NCBI RefSeq assembly: GCF_014836845.1
Contig: NZ_JACSQA010000020.1
Coordinates: 1 to 64,000, forward strand
DNA length: 64,000 bases
Origin: Ureibacillus galli
GTDB lineage: Bacteria > Bacillota > Bacilli > Bacillales_A > Planococcaceae
Direction of reading: 5' to 3'
The notes below the pieces were generated by a model. That model had not been told where the DNA came from and did no database searches. It saw only the letters and a program-made list of their open reading frames with translations. The stretch's first letter is position 1. Every line of letters starts with the position of its first letter. A program made the translations under genes and the position numbers. Shown here piece after piece: positions 25,324 to 34,525 of this stretch.

Positions 25324-26523
25324 TTAATTATCCTCAGAAGGATCCTTTGTCATCATAAAAGTAACTTCACTTATCACTATCAAAATAATCGCTAATACAA
25401 AAAACAAAGGTTGTCCAACGGCACAAAGGGTAACAATAATGGCTTGAATGACCATGAAAAGACGCAACACTTTTTGCACTGCTTGTTTTCGTTGACTTTT
25501 TACAACTGGATATAGCCGATCCATTCTAAAATCTCCTGAAGATAATAGGGCGTATTTTAACTGAATCGTCGTTGCAAAGGAAAGGGCCGCAACAACAATC
25601 CATGTAACAATTGGAATATTCACTAACAAGACGACAATACTAGAAATCGCCGTCAATCGAACCCATAAATAAAAATGATCATCCGTTCGGATAAATGTTC
25701 GATAGACTAAATAATTTTGGGTACTCTTTTGACTATAAGGAACAATTGAATAGACGAAATTCAACCAACTTCTTCGGCGAATCGAACCTCGTAAATGAGG
25801 GACGTCTGTAAAATAGTTCGCAAAGCGATAAAAGCCCATCATGCGGTTTTGTTCTAATTTGACAAAATGTTCGTAAGGGATTGGTTGTTCCTTTACTCGT
25901 CTAACTAATGCCCAGTCGTATATTAAAAGTAAAACGATAAAAAGAATAACAAAGGAAAAACGTGCAGTTAAGATTGATTGCACCGTTAAAATCGAAAGAA
26001 CGGCACGAGTTATTTTATCAACGCCAATGTTATGTCCTCTATTAGCGTATCGATAATGAAATTCAATTTGCACATTCAAATATTTTAAAAGAATAATAAT
26101 TATTAATACAGTCCAAATTTGGGCAGAAGATAATTCGGTCACTGTATTTAATAAAGGGATCGCCACAATATACACAATGGATACTAGTCCAATTTGAGAC
26201 CAAAAAGTCCATGTTAGCGCCTTTTTAAAATAGAGGGACATTTTAGATTCTAACGGTAACAAATAAACTTGATCCGGTTCACGTAACAATGTAACAGGTC
26301 GACTGAATGCCAAAATGAAGCCGATAATAAGCGCTATGATCCATTCTGCTGGGAAAGAAGCGTTGACGACTTTTAACCATTCACTATATTGATATCCGAC
26401 AGCGCCGATTACAAACACTAACACAATTGCTAAATGTCCTGTGAATACAAAACGCATATATTTTTGCACTTCATTCATATAGTGGGTAAATCGCTTAGAC
26501 CAGACCTCGTTCAAATTATTCAT
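25324..26523 (-). CDS. ecsB: ABC transporter permease EcsB
   Basis: A 399-residue membrane protein with about ten hydrophobic segments in paired groups. Length and position behind ecsA match EcsB (408 residues in B. subtilis). The Ecs transporter affects competence, protein secretion and sporulation and has been linked to peptide export and the intramembrane protease RasP; the transported molecule is not settled. It overlaps ecsA by 8 bp. Confidence 0.88.
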   Translation of the reverse strand: MNNLNEVWSKRFTHYMNEVQKYMRFVFTGHLAIVLVFVIGAVGYQYSEWLKVVNASFPAEWIIALIIGFILAFSRPVTLLREPDQVYLLPLESKMSLYFKKALTWTFWSQIGLVSIVYIVAIPLLNTVTELSSAQIWTVLIIIILLKYLNVQIEFHYRYANRGHNIGVDKITRAVLSILTVQSILTARFSFVILFIVLLLIYDWALVRRVKEQPIPYEHFVKLEQNRMMGFYRFANYFTDVPHLRGSIRRRSWLNFVYSIVPYSQKSTQNYLVYRTFIRTDDHFYLWVRLTAISSIVVLLVNIPIVTWIVVAALSFATTIQLKYALLSSGDFRMDRLYPVVKSQRKQAVQKVLRLFMVIQAIIVTLCAVGQPLFFVLAIILIVISEVTFMMTKDPSEDN

Positions 26524-27256
26524 GGTCTTGCTCCTTTGTCATAGCGATATATAAATCATCTAATGTAGCATTCGGCATATTAAAGGCTTTTCGTAAATCA
26601 TTCATCGTCCCTTGCGCTCGAACTCGACCTTCATGTAATAAAATAATTCGGTCACAATGCTTTTCAGCTGTTGATAAGATGTGGGTAGACATTAAAATGG
26701 AAGCACCATCTTTTTTCTTGTCATCCATCTGATCTAATAACGATTGAATTCCTAGTGGATCCAAACCAACGAATGGTTCATCAATAATATATAATGGTGG
26801 ATTTACTAAAAATGCACACATAATCATTACTTTTTGACGCATCCCCTTTGAAAAATGGGACGGAAACCAATTTAAACGTCTTTCCATTCGGAATTCTTTT
26901 AATAAATCTTCTGAGCGCGATTTTAATGTATGTTGGTCAATGCCATAAGCCATTGCTGTTAATTCTAAATGTTCTTTTAAAGTTAATTCATCATATAACA
27001 CAGGGGTTTCGGGTATATATGAAAAAGAAGAGCGATATTTTTCCATATCCTCATTCAGCGTGACACCATTTAAACGAATTTCCCCATTTTGTGGTAAAAG
27101 TGTACCGATAATATGTTTAATCGTTGTACTCTTTCCTGCTCCATTCAAACCAATTAAACCAACTAGCTCACCCTGACCAATTGAAAAAGTTAAATCTTTA
27201 ATTACTGGTTTTCTTGTATACCCACCGGTTACTTCAGTTAGTTGTAACAATGTCAT
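26516..27256 (-). CDS. ecsA: ABC transporter ATP-binding protein EcsA
   Basis: A 246-residue ATPase. Walker A GLNGAGKST near 36-44, Q-loop region SFSYIPETPVLYDELT, signature FSKGMRQKV near 138-146, Walker B LYIIDEPFVGLDP near 155-167 and switch MSTHILS. Length equals B. subtilis EcsA. It is divergent from hit, exactly as in B. subtilis. Confidence 0.92.
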   Translation of the reverse strand: MTLLQLTEVTGGYTRKPVIKDLTFSIGQGELVGLIGLNGAGKSTTIKHIIGTLLPQNGEIRLNGVTLNEDMEKYRSSFSYIPETPVLYDELTLKEHLELTAMAYGIDQHTLKSRSEDLLKEFRMERRLNWFPSHFSKGMRQKVMIMCAFLVNPPLYIIDEPFVGLDPLGIQSLLDQMDDKKKDGASILMSTHILSTAEKHCDRIILLHEGRVRAQGTMNDLRKAFNMPNATLDDLYIAMTKEQDHE

Positions 27257-27444
27257 TTTTTTACGTCACTCCTATTCTTTCTACAGTTTAACAAAAAATG
27301 CGAATTGAATCAGTTGTCATATGTTAAAATATTAGAAAAACACGAATATTGCTAATCAAAGCTGTATACGATGTCTTTGAAAAATTGAGCATATCACCAA
27401 TTAGGCTGGCATGTCTCACTACTTTACTTGAAAGGGTGTTTATT

Positions 27445-27870
27445 TTGAACGATTGTATTTTTTGTAAAATCATTGACGGTACCATTCCAAGTACAAAAGT
27501 TTACGAAGATGAAAACGTCTATGCATTTATGGATGTTTCACCTTTAACAAAGGGACATACTTTATTAATTCCAAAACAACATGTCCAAGATTTATTTGAA
27601 ATGCCAGAAGAAGTTGCATCTAAACTCTATTCCGTTGCACCTAAAATTGCTAATGCGATTAAAGATGCTTTTCATCCACAAGGAATGAACACGATTAACA
27701 ACAACGGTGCTTTTGCAGGACAATCTGTGTTCCATTACCATTTACACTTTATTCCTCGTTATGATGAAACAGATGGTTTAAAAGTTAAGTGGGAAACAAA
27801 ACAAAACGAGTTTACTTCTGATGTTTTACAAACAATCGCATCTCAAATAAAAGAAAACTTAAACGACTAA
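27445..27870 (+). CDS. hit: Histidine-triad (HIT) nucleotide-binding protein Hit
   Basis: A 141-residue purine-nucleoside phosphoramidase-type protein. CIFCKIIDGTIPSTKVYEDE opens it, GHTLLIPK lies in the middle, and the triad HYHLHFIP near residue 97 is complete. The start TTG at 27445 follows GAAAGGGTG; the longer in-frame start at 27349 would add 32 residues with no family counterpart. Confidence 0.92.
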   Translation: MNDCIFCKIIDGTIPSTKVYEDENVYAFMDVSPLTKGHTLLIPKQHVQDLFEMPEEVASKLYSVAPKIANAIKDAFHPQGMNTINNNGAFAGQSVFHYHLHFIPRYDETDGLKVKWETKQNEFTSDVLQTIASQIKENLND

Positions 27871-27970
27871 GATTGTATCCTTTTACAATTATATGAAATT
27901 CGTTGAATTGTATTCTATTATATGAGGTTGCAAAATATTTATTAAGCGATTAAAATCAATGTAAGTTTCG

Positions 27971-28024
27971 CTAACGGCAACGAGTGCACGTTAGGAAATG
28001 AGAGCATAGAAAAGTAGAGGAGAG
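27971..28024 (+). promoter_or_regulatory. Leader with clustered GAG/TAG triplets, possible TRAP site of trpP
   Basis: GAG or TAG triplets start at 27982, 27992, 28000, 28007, 28015, 28020 and 28022, running through the trpP ribosome binding site. A small hairpin CTAACG (27971-27976) / CGTTAG (27989-27994) overlaps the first. In B. subtilis TRAP bound to tryptophan represses trpP translation at such repeats; spacing here is looser than the usual 2-3 bases. Confidence 0.4.
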
Positions 28025-28032
28025 TTTTGTAA

Positions 28033-28566
28033 ATGAATACAAAAAATTTAGTTTTAATGGCACTTTTAGTTGGTATAGGTGCTGCGCTTTATCTTATAAT
28101 CCCTGGTTACGGTGAAGGGATGAAACCAGATTTTATGTTAACAATGATGTTTATTGGGATTTTATTATTCCCTACCTTTAAGGAGACATTTTTGTTATCT
28201 ATTGCAACAGCTATTTTATCTGGTCTATTTTCCACATTCCCGGGCGGCTTTGTTCCAAATATTATTGATAAAGTCGTAACAGGTATTATTTTCTTTATTA
28301 TTGTCGTAGCTTTACGTAAAGTAGCACAAAAAATTGCAGTAGGAACAGTATTAGTTTGTCTTGGAACATTACTTTCTGGAACTGTTTTCCTATCTATGGC
28401 ATTAATGTTAGTAGGATTACCTGGCGGGCAAGCATTCGGTGCTTTATTTGTCCTCGTAGTTTTACCAGCTGTACTATTAAATGCTATTGCGTTTATCATT
28501 ATCTATCCAATTATTACGAACCTATTAAAACGTGCAAAATTCAACACATCGATATCCCAAGCTTAA
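28033..28566 (+). CDS. trpP: Tryptophan transporter TrpP
   Basis: A 177-residue membrane protein with about five hydrophobic segments, of the ECF-substrate-binding-like TrpP family. Family stretches include GMKPDFMLTMMFIGILLFP, GGFVPNIIDK and LVGLPGGQ. It imports tryptophan in B. subtilis. Position between hit and yhaH agrees with B. subtilis gene order. The ATG at 28033 is preceded by GAGGAGAG. Confidence 0.88.
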   Translation: MNTKNLVLMALLVGIGAALYLIIPGYGEGMKPDFMLTMMFIGILLFPTFKETFLLSIATAILSGLFSTFPGGFVPNIIDKVVTGIIFFIIVVALRKVAQKIAVGTVLVCLGTLLSGTVFLSMALMLVGLPGGQAFGALFVLVVLPAVLLNAIAFIIIYPIITNLLKRAKFNTSISQA

Positions 28567-28568
28567 AT

Positions 28569-28606
28569 TAAAAGTAGACAAAGTACATTCGCTTTGTCTA
28601 CTTTTT
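28569..28606 (+). terminator. Terminator of trpP
   Basis: AAAGTAGACAAAG (28571-28583) pairs perfectly with CTTTGTCTACTTT (28592-28604), followed by a T-tract. Confidence 0.88.
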
Positions 28607-28734
28607 TTCTAGACTAGCCTCCTCTCTACTTCTTTTTTAAAACGCATTTCATGGTTTAATATGGTTAAGAGAGGGAAACTTTTATATATAGAAGAAAATA
28701 ATAAACTATCGATTACCCTATAGGAGTGATAAGT

Positions 28735-29112
28735 ATGCGTGCGAAACCATTTTTAATCGGACTATCAACAGGAATTATCGGAGGGCTAACTGCCATTATT
28801 TTTACAACACCCCAATCGGGAGATCAACTTCGCTCAAATGTTGCCCGAAATTTAAAGATTGCTAAAACAAGGTTAACTGAAATTCAACACCATTCCAGTT
28901 CAGTAAAAGAGTCCTTTAAATCATTAAAAAATGAAGCGAAAAATAATATCCCGAATATAATGAATGACTTAAAAGGTTCCATTTCCAATTTTAAACAAGA
29001 AATTGCACCGGATACTGCGAAATTAAAAGAAGAAATAGAAGGATTGCAGAAATCTATTACCGAAATCGAGAATAATTTATCAGAAATCAATAACAAACAG
29101 AATAATGAATAA
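28735..29112 (+). CDS. YtxH-domain protein (YhaH-like)
   Basis: A 125-residue protein with one N-terminal membrane segment (about 5-24, LIGLSTGIIGGLTAIIFTTPQSG), the YtxH signature. A long amphipathic, probably coiled-coil, region (40-125) rich in Lys, Glu and Asn follows. Position before hpr agrees with yhaH. Related proteins are linked to general stress, but no molecular role is established. ATG at 28735 follows AGGAG by eight bases. Confidence 0.82.
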   Translation: MRAKPFLIGLSTGIIGGLTAIIFTTPQSGDQLRSNVARNLKIAKTRLTEIQHHSSSVKESFKSLKNEAKNNIPNIMNDLKGSISNFKQEIAPDTAKLKEEIEGLQKSITEIENNLSEINNKQNNE

Positions 29113-29297
29113 AAAATTAATTACTCATTTATACCTATTTTATGGATATTAAATGGGTAATTTTTAATTATTCTATCGTAAATTTTAATATTTTTCAGGC
29201 AAAATTCAATTATTTAATTTTTCTAACTTTAAACTTTTTTCTTTTACTGCTATAATATTTTCATAATGTTAAGGAAAGAAGAAAGTAGGTGTTCGCT

Positions 29298-29852
29298 TTG
29301 TCTGATGATTCATACACAATGAAAGAAGCAATGCTTTATAGTCAAAGAATTGCTCAATTGTCAAAAGCATTATGGAAAGCTGTAGAGAAAGACTGGCAAC
29401 AATGGATTAAGCCCTATGATTTAAACATCAATGAACATCACATTTTATGGATTGCCTTTCATCTAAAAGGTGCGTCTATTTCTGATGTTGCGAGATTCGG
29501 AGTAATGCATGTTTCAACTGCTTTTAACTTCTCTAAAAAATTAGAAGAAAGGGGCTTATTGAAGTTCTCTAAGCGGGATGATGACAAACGTAATACTTAT
29601 GTCGAACTGACACCTAAAGGCGAGGATCTAATTTTACTTATGTACGATCATTATTACGATACACATCATTCAATCCTTGAAGGATCTCTAGCATTAAAAG
29701 AATTGTATGGTAGATTTCCAGAATTTCTTGATGTTATGGCCGTTATCCGTAACATTTATGGGGAAGATTTTATTGAAATTTTTGAACGTTCATTTAAAAA
29801 CTTCCGCTCTTCAATCGTTGAAGATGAAGACAAATTGATATTAAAAAGATAA
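29298..29852 (+). CDS. hpr: MarR-family transition-state regulator Hpr/ScoC
   Basis: A 184-residue winged-helix regulator that represses extracellular proteases, sporulation and oligopeptide uptake genes in B. subtilis. The stretch from [18 protein letters not shown] through [20 protein letters not shown] to [20 protein letters not shown] is almost identical to remembered B. subtilis ScoC. The C-terminal acidic tail is shorter. TTG at 29298 lies eight bases behind AGG; a GTG at 29289 is possible. Confidence 0.94.
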   Translation: MSDDSYTMKEAMLYSQRIAQLSKALWKAVEKDWQQWIKPYDLNINEHHILWIAFHLKGASISDVARFGVMHVSTAFNFSKKLEERGLLKFSKRDDDKRNTYVELTPKGEDLILLMYDHYYDTHHSILEGSLALKELYGRFPEFLDVMAVIRNIYGEDFIEIFERSFKNFRSSIVEDEDKLILKR

Positions 29853-29917
29853 AATGACACATCAAAAACCCGTTTATTAAAAGTATGAATACGCAATAGA
29901 ATGTCAAGGATGATTAT

Positions 29918-29945
29918 GAGTGTAGCGATACACTCTTTTCTTTTT
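29918..29945 (+). terminator. Terminator of hpr
   Basis: GAGTGTA (29918-29924), loop GCGA, TACACTC (29929-29935), then a T-rich run. Confidence 0.75.
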
Positions 29946-30049
29946 CTTTAAAACACCACATTCTCTACTATTTCAAAAAATGGTGTAGCGTTACGGCCGT
30001 TTTTCCATTACAATATTTTCACTATAAAATTTAAATGGGGTCATTTATC

Positions 30050-30589
30050 TTGCATTGTTGGAAAACAATTAACATAAAAAAAGAATATGGGTCAACTTGG
30101 ATATCGATTATGGTAACATCATTGTTTATATTGGTTTTCTCCTTTTCCTATTTAGTATTTAATCGTATACACCCGACGTTATACCGAGACGATTATTTTG
30201 GGGTTTTTGTTGTGATTTTACTTTTACTCTATCCGTTACATAAGCTGATCCATTATTACTCACTTTTTAATTATCGAGTCTTTGTTAAATTCCGAATGCG
30301 TATCGAATACAAGTTTATTCCAATCATTCGTATGCGTATTAAAACCATTATTTCAAAAAAGCGATATATTTTTACGTTATTAGCTCCATTTATTATAATA
30401 AATACAATACTTATTATACTTGCTGTTACTTTTCCCCATCATACTCACTTCATTTGTATATTACTGGGGTATCATACTAGCATTTGTTTTGTGGATCTTT
30501 TATATGTAAAAAATTTAATCGTTGCGCCTAAAGATGCTGTTATTGAAGAAACACCAAAGGGTTGTGAAATTTTAGTAAGAACACTTTAG
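30050..30589 (+). CDS. DUF3267 family membrane protein
   Basis: A 179-residue protein with four hydrophobic segments (about 20-38, 49-66, 109-128, 134-150). The DUF3267 family resembles site-2-protease-like zinc metalloproteins and usually carries HExxH in its second segment. Here the matching place reads HKLIH (LLYPLHKLIHYYS), so the catalytic glutamate is replaced by Lys. The start is probably TTG at 30050 (MHCWKTINIKKEYG) after ATGGGG; ATG at 30035 has no ribosome binding site. Lies between hpr and prsA. Function unknown. Confidence 0.72.
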   Translation: MHCWKTINIKKEYGSTWISIMVTSLFILVFSFSYLVFNRIHPTLYRDDYFGVFVVILLLLYPLHKLIHYYSLFNYRVFVKFRMRIEYKFIPIIRMRIKTIISKKRYIFTLLAPFIIINTILIILAVTFPHHTHFICILLGYHTSICFVDLLYVKNLIVAPKDAVIEETPKGCEILVRTL

Positions 30590-30660
30590 TGGTATATTTA
30601 CTTGTATTACATTGACATTTTTTGTATCCTTAAAGGAAGTGAAAGAGGGGAGGAATAGAC

Positions 30661-30846
30661 TTGCTACTTTTCATTGTAGTGCTATTCTCAGTGTTTTATT
30701 TATTTCAAATAAATCGCATGACATATGCACTTGTCATGTTAAAAGAAATTCCAGAAGAAAAGCATGAAAAAATATTCCGTACCATAAATGTACTCGTTAC
30801 CATTTTATTAGTTTCTTTTTATGTTGAAGTATACGTTTCAATGTAA
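30661..30846 (+). CDS. Small two-TM membrane protein, unknown
   Basis: A 61-residue protein starting TTG at 30661 after GGGGAGG. Hydrophobic stretches at about 2-16 and 44-59 flank a charged middle (MLKEIPEEKHEKIF). I do not recognise it, but the strong ribosome binding site and TM-charged-TM pattern support a real gene. It may share a transcript with the DUF3267 gene 71 bp upstream. Confidence 0.65.
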   Translation: MLLFIVVLFSVFYLFQINRMTYALVMLKEIPEEKHEKIFRTINVLVTILLVSFYVEVYVSM

Positions 30847-30932
30847 AAAGATAAGAACAAATTTAAATGGGTTAATAAAGGTTGTCATTGAAGGGTCTAA
30901 GAAGTTGAGTTGGTACGGATAAATAGATAAGA

Positions 30933-30955
30933 GAGCTAATGATAAACATTAGCTC
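30933..30955 (-). terminator. Hairpin downstream of the YjcZ-type gene
   Basis: GAGCTAATG (30933-30941) pairs with CATTAGCTC (30947-30955); the T-tract on the minus strand is interrupted. Confidence 0.5.
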
Positions 30956-30984
30956 CCGCAGTTTCGTTACGTATGTTGTTTAAA

Positions 30985-31080
30985 TTAGTAAATGAACGCA
31001 GCACCTACAATGATTAATAAAATGAACAACACAACTAATAACGCGAAACCACTTCCATATCCGCCACTATAGCTTCCCAT
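30985..31080 (-). CDS. YjcZ-family sporulation micro-protein
   Basis: A 31-residue peptide: a Gly/Ser/Tyr-rich head (MGSYSGGYGSG) followed by one membrane helix (FALLVVLFILLIIVGAAF) and a terminal Tyr. This is the pattern of YjcZ-type small proteins found in sporulating Bacillus. The ATG at 31080 is preceded by AAAGGGGGTG. It runs opposite to prsA and has a hairpin behind it. Too short for ordinary ORF detection. Confidence 0.85.
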   Translation of the reverse strand: MGSYSGGYGSGFALLVVLFILLIIVGAAFIY

Positions 31081-31222
31081 CACGACACCCCCTTTCAAAG
31101 TCTATATTATGCATGCACGTTCGTGGCATATAGGCAAATAAACATGCAACCATTTTGTTTTTAATCCGTTTATGTTATAGTTACTATTGATTTCAATCGA
31201 AGGTTAGGAGAGTAAATAACTT

Positions 31223-32140
31223 ATGAAAAAACCGTTTTTAGCACTAACACTAGCTACTTCCGTTTTCGCCCTATCAGCATGTAACTCTGGTGATGAGGTA
31301 GTTGTTTCAACAACTTATGGAGATATTTCGAAAGATGAATTTTATGATGATATTAAAAAACTTGCTGGTAATGCCTTATTAGAGCAAGTTGTAATTGAAC
31401 AAATTTTAGAAAGCAAATACAAAGTGACAGATAAAGAAGTAGATGAGCAATTCAAATCCGTTAAAGAACAATATGGTGATTCTTTTGAATCTGTATTATC
31501 TTCTAACGGCTTAACTGAAGAAGCATTCAAAGATAATGTTCGTTTCTCTCTTTTACAAGAAAAAGCTCTTGCAGAAGATGTAACAGATGAACAAATCGAA
31601 GAATACTACAATCAAGGAAAATACGAATTAAATGCACGTCACATTTTAGTTGCTGACGAAGAAACAGCCCGCGCTGTTATCGAAAAGTTAAACGCTGGTG
31701 AAGACTTTGCTGCATTAGCTAAAGAATACTCAACAGACGGTTCTGCTTCTAGCGGTGGAGAACTTGGATGGTTTACTGTTGGATCAATGGTAGATGAATT
31801 CAACGATGCTGCTTATGCGCTAGAAATAAATGAAATTAGTGAACCAGTTCAAACACAATTTGGTTTCCATATTATCCAAGTAACGGACAAGCGTGAAGTA
31901 AAAGATTACGGTACATTGGAAGAAAAAGAAGATGAAATTAGAAAAACTCTTGCACAAAAAGGCGACTGGCAAACAAAAGTTGTTGAATTAGTGAAAGAAG
32001 CTAAAGTCGATATTAAAGATAAAGACTTAAAAGCAGCTTTAGACCACTACACAGAAACGGAAGACAAAGCGTCTGACGAAAAAGCAACTGAAGACAAAGC
32101 TGATGATAAAGCAACTGAAGAAGAAAAATCAGATAAATAA
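31223..32140 (+). CDS. prsA: Extracytoplasmic foldase lipoprotein PrsA
   Basis: A 305-residue lipoprotein peptidyl-prolyl isomerase that folds exported proteins at the membrane-wall interface. Lipobox LSAC with Cys20. A SurA-like N-domain contains [12 protein letters not shown]; the parvulin domain (about 137-227) carries [20 protein letters not shown] and [12 protein letters not shown]. The tail is a Lys/Asp/Glu/Thr-rich repeat region ([15 protein letters not shown]) of about 30 residues, probably disordered. ATG at 31223. Confidence 0.95.
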   Translation: MKKPFLALTLATSVFALSACNSGDEVVVSTTYGDISKDEFYDDIKKLAGNALLEQVVIEQILESKYKVTDKEVDEQFKSVKEQYGDSFESVLSSNGLTEEAFKDNVRFSLLQEKALAEDVTDEQIEEYYNQGKYELNARHILVADEETARAVIEKLNAGEDFAALAKEYSTDGSASSGGELGWFTVGSMVDEFNDAAYALEINEISEPVQTQFGFHIIQVTDKREVKDYGTLEEKEDEIRKTLAQKGDWQTKVVELVKEAKVDIKDKDLKAALDHYTETEDKASDEKATEDKADDKATEEEKSDK

Positions 32141-32152
32141 TTAAATTCTTTT

Positions 32153-32188
32153 AAAAACGTAGTATTTGAAAAAATACTACGTTTTTTT
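32153..32188 (+). terminator. Terminator of prsA
   Basis: A perfect 15-bp stem (32153-32167 with 32172-32186) ending in a run of seven T residues. Confidence 0.9.
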
Positions 32189-32224
32189 CGGTTATCATTT
32201 GAACCGGCCACTTTTCCCTTCTAT

Positions 32225-32263
32225 AAATTAAAAAAGCAGTGACCTTTTTTAAAGGCAACTGCT
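32225..32263 (-). terminator. Terminator of yhaM
   Basis: AGCAGT and ACTGCT halves with an internal GCC/GGT pairing, followed on the minus strand by TTTTTTAATTT. Confidence 0.7.
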
Positions 32264-32314
32264 CTATAACTTGAACTTTTTAATGATAATTTTTTCTGTA
32301 AAGTTCCATTCAAA

Positions 32315-33253
32315 TTACTCGAAGGTTGGTTTGTAAAAAGAACGATTATCCAATGGGAATAGTCTTTCCGTAAATTCACCCGGTTTTGTTTTTGATAATG
32401 CTCGTGTTAACATGTTCATCTTTGCATCTATATTATCAATGTAATGGAGAATCTCTGCTTCTTGAACCATTGGCTTTTTAGGGCTTCCCCATTCCTCTTT
32501 ACCGTGATGGGATAACACAATATGTTTTAAAATAACAATTTCTTCCCCATCAATGCCTAATTCTTTAGCTGCTTGGCCAATTTCATCCACCATAATAGAA
32601 ATATGACCTAATAAGTTTCCTTCCACTGTATAAGCTGTAGCAATAGGACCCGTTAGTTCTTTTACTTTCCCAATATCGTGTAATATAATTCCTGAATAAA
32701 TTAAATCACGATTTAAAGTCGGATAAAGGTCACAAATTGCTTTCCCAAGTCGAAGCATGGACACGACATGATCAATTAATCCAGAAGCATAATCATGATG
32801 ATTTTTCGATGCGGCTGGATAAACCGATAGTTCGGTTTGGTATTTTTTTATAATGTATCTAGTAATTCGAGAGATATTAGGGTTTTTAATTTCAAAGAAA
32901 AATTGGGTTAATTCTTCAAAAAGTTCCTCTTTCGGTGTTGATGCAGATGGGAGTAAATCATTTATTTGAATTCCTTCATCTGCTCTCGCAACCCGTATTT
33001 GCTTAATCCGAAGCTGATTTTTCCCACGATAATCGTGTATCTCCCCACCAATATGTACAATGACTTCAGGACGATACATGTTTTCATGCTCTTCGTTTGT
33101 ATCCCATAATTTCGCTTCAATGTCCCCACTCTTATCTTGTAAGATGAGTGTCATGAAAGGTTTGCCTACTGTTGTAACTCCTTTTGTCGCTTGTTTAATT
33201 AATAAAAATTGATTCACTGATTCCCCCGCTTGGAGTTGGGTAATTCCTTTCAT
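32315..33253 (-). CDS. yhaM: 3'-5' exoribonuclease YhaM
   Basis: A 312-residue RNase with an N-terminal OB fold (about 15-90; [33 protein letters not shown]) and a C-terminal HD domain ([50 protein letters not shown]). It closely follows B. subtilis YhaM (314 residues), which trims RNA 3' ends with Mn2+ or Co2+. The ATG at 33253 follows AAAGGAG by ten bases. Confidence 0.95.
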   Translation of the reverse strand: MKGITQLQAGESVNQFLLIKQATKGVTTVGKPFMTLILQDKSGDIEAKLWDTNEEHENMYRPEVIVHIGGEIHDYRGKNQLRIKQIRVARADEGIQINDLLPSASTPKEELFEELTQFFFEIKNPNISRITRYIIKKYQTELSVYPAASKNHHDYASGLIDHVVSMLRLGKAICDLYPTLNRDLIYSGIILHDIGKVKELTGPIATAYTVEGNLLGHISIMVDEIGQAAKELGIDGEEIVILKHIVLSHHGKEEWGSPKKPMVQEAEILHYIDNIDAKMNMLTRALSKTKPGEFTERLFPLDNRSFYKPTFE

Positions 33254-33447
33254 ATTGAAAACACTCCTTTTTCTCTTTATTCCGTATGAAACTCTTATAT
33301 TACTATTGTAACATGGGAAACTAATAGATACGATTTAATTTCCAAACAACATTCGATTAACCAAATTTTCGATATTTTCAATGAATTAATCCGTTTTATT
33401 ATGTATAATGTATTATATCTTCTAGTTTGTAAAAAGGTGGGGATACA

Positions 33448-33633
33448 ATGGAGAATTATCGTTTTACAGCATTTGAAAAAACAGGGGAAATTCTATTTGA
33501 TGAAGTTTGGACATTCGAAAATGAAGAAGTGGCCAAAGTAAATGGACAAAAACAAATTGAAGTACACGGTGTAGAAAATAAAACACACCGCCTCGTTAAC
33601 TCGAAAGGCAAACTAATTTTATTCCATATTTAA
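33448..33633 (+). CDS. YhzD-like small protein
   Basis: A 61-residue protein ending THRLVNSKGKLILFHI, the conserved tail of the YhzD family. Its N-terminal FTAFEKTGEILFDE fits as well. No function is known. ATG at 33448 is preceded by AAAAGGTGGGG. Single gene between yhaM and a converging hydratase gene. Confidence 0.8.
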   Translation: MENYRFTAFEKTGEILFDEVWTFENEEVAKVNGQKQIEVHGVENKTHRLVNSKGKLILFHI

Positions 33634-33649
33634 GTGAGTAAAAACGATT

Positions 33650-33674
33650 AGGCGTCTCCATTAAGGAGACGCCT
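33650..33674. terminator. Bidirectional terminator between yhzD-like and hydratase genes
   Basis: AGGCGTCTCC (33650-33659), a short ATTAA loop, and GGAGACGCCT (33665-33674), with T-rich flank on the plus strand. Confidence 0.85.
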
Positions 33675-33679
33675 TTCGA

Positions 33680-34462
33680 TTATTTCCCTTTAAATTGTTG
33701 TGGTCTTTTTTCAATAAAAGCTTTAATGCCTTCTAAATGGTCTTCTGTTTTACGCATACGCACTTGCCCATCTGCTTCTAATTGTAAAATAGAAGTTAGT
33801 TCAGATAGCTTTTGTGTATGTAAAATCGACTTTGTTTCTAACATCGCTAAAATCGGAGAAGATAAAATCTTGCCAACTAATTGATCGACAAAAGATTCCG
33901 ATTCCCCTTCTTCTACTTTATAATCAATTAAGCCTAAATCTAGCGCCTCTTGTGGATCCATCACATTTCCAGCCCAAATGAGTTGTTTTGCCTTCGTTGT
34001 ACCTACCCGTTCTTTCATAAAGAAGTGGCCGCCACCATCAGGAATTAGCCCAATACCGATAAAATTCATAGCTAGTTTACTATTATCTTCGGCAACAATA
34101 ATGTCACATCCTAAAGCTAAGCTGAAGCCTAATCCTGCAGCTGCGCCATGGATTTGTGCAATTGTAATCATTGGCAACTGATATAGTGCTAATACCATTC
34201 TCGAGATATAATCCATGATGTTTCCAAAGTCATTTGGAGCTCCAGACGTCAACATCATTTTAATATCCCCACCAGCTGAAAAAATCTTTCCTTCACCTTT
34301 TATTACTAAAATTTGAACTTCAGGATTATCTTTCAGAAACTCGAGACAATCGGCAAGTTCCTTCATCATTTGAAAATCCATTGCATTTGCCACATTCGGT
34401 CTGTTAAAGGTTAATGTTGCACGACGATCTGCGATTTCTACTTTTATTGTTTCATAAGCCAT
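33680..34462 (-). CDS. Enoyl-CoA hydratase/isomerase family protein
   Basis: A 260-residue crotonase. The oxyanion-hole segments are GKIFSAGGDIKMM (about 57-69) and IHGAAAGLGFSLALGCD (about 105-121). At the usual catalytic positions the sequence reads IGIGLIPDGGGHFF, in which the first glutamate of classical hydratases is not evident, so isomerase or other crotonase chemistry is possible. B. subtilis has the crotonase YhaR in this neighbourhood. The FAD dehydrogenase gene lies 64 bp upstream on the same strand. Confidence 0.85.
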   Translation of the reverse strand: MAYETIKVEIADRRATLTFNRPNVANAMDFQMMKELADCLEFLKDNPEVQILVIKGEGKIFSAGGDIKMMLTSGAPNDFGNIMDYISRMVLALYQLPMITIAQIHGAAAGLGFSLALGCDIIVAEDNSKLAMNFIGIGLIPDGGGHFFMKERVGTTKAKQLIWAGNVMDPQEALDLGLIDYKVEEGESESFVDQLVGKILSSPILAMLETKSILHTQKLSELTSILQLEADGQVRMRKTEDHLEGIKAFIEKRPQQFKGK

Positions 34463-34525
34463 TAAACCATCCCCTAATTTTTACATTTTATACATAACTA
34501 TTCAATGAATGTCATCAAATATCCT

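Noticed and set aside
32040-32140. Lys/Asp/Glu/Thr repeats at the PrsA C-terminus as a separate tandem-repeat element
   Set aside because: In-frame, low-complexity tail of a normal PrsA lipoprotein; no sign of slippage or truncation.
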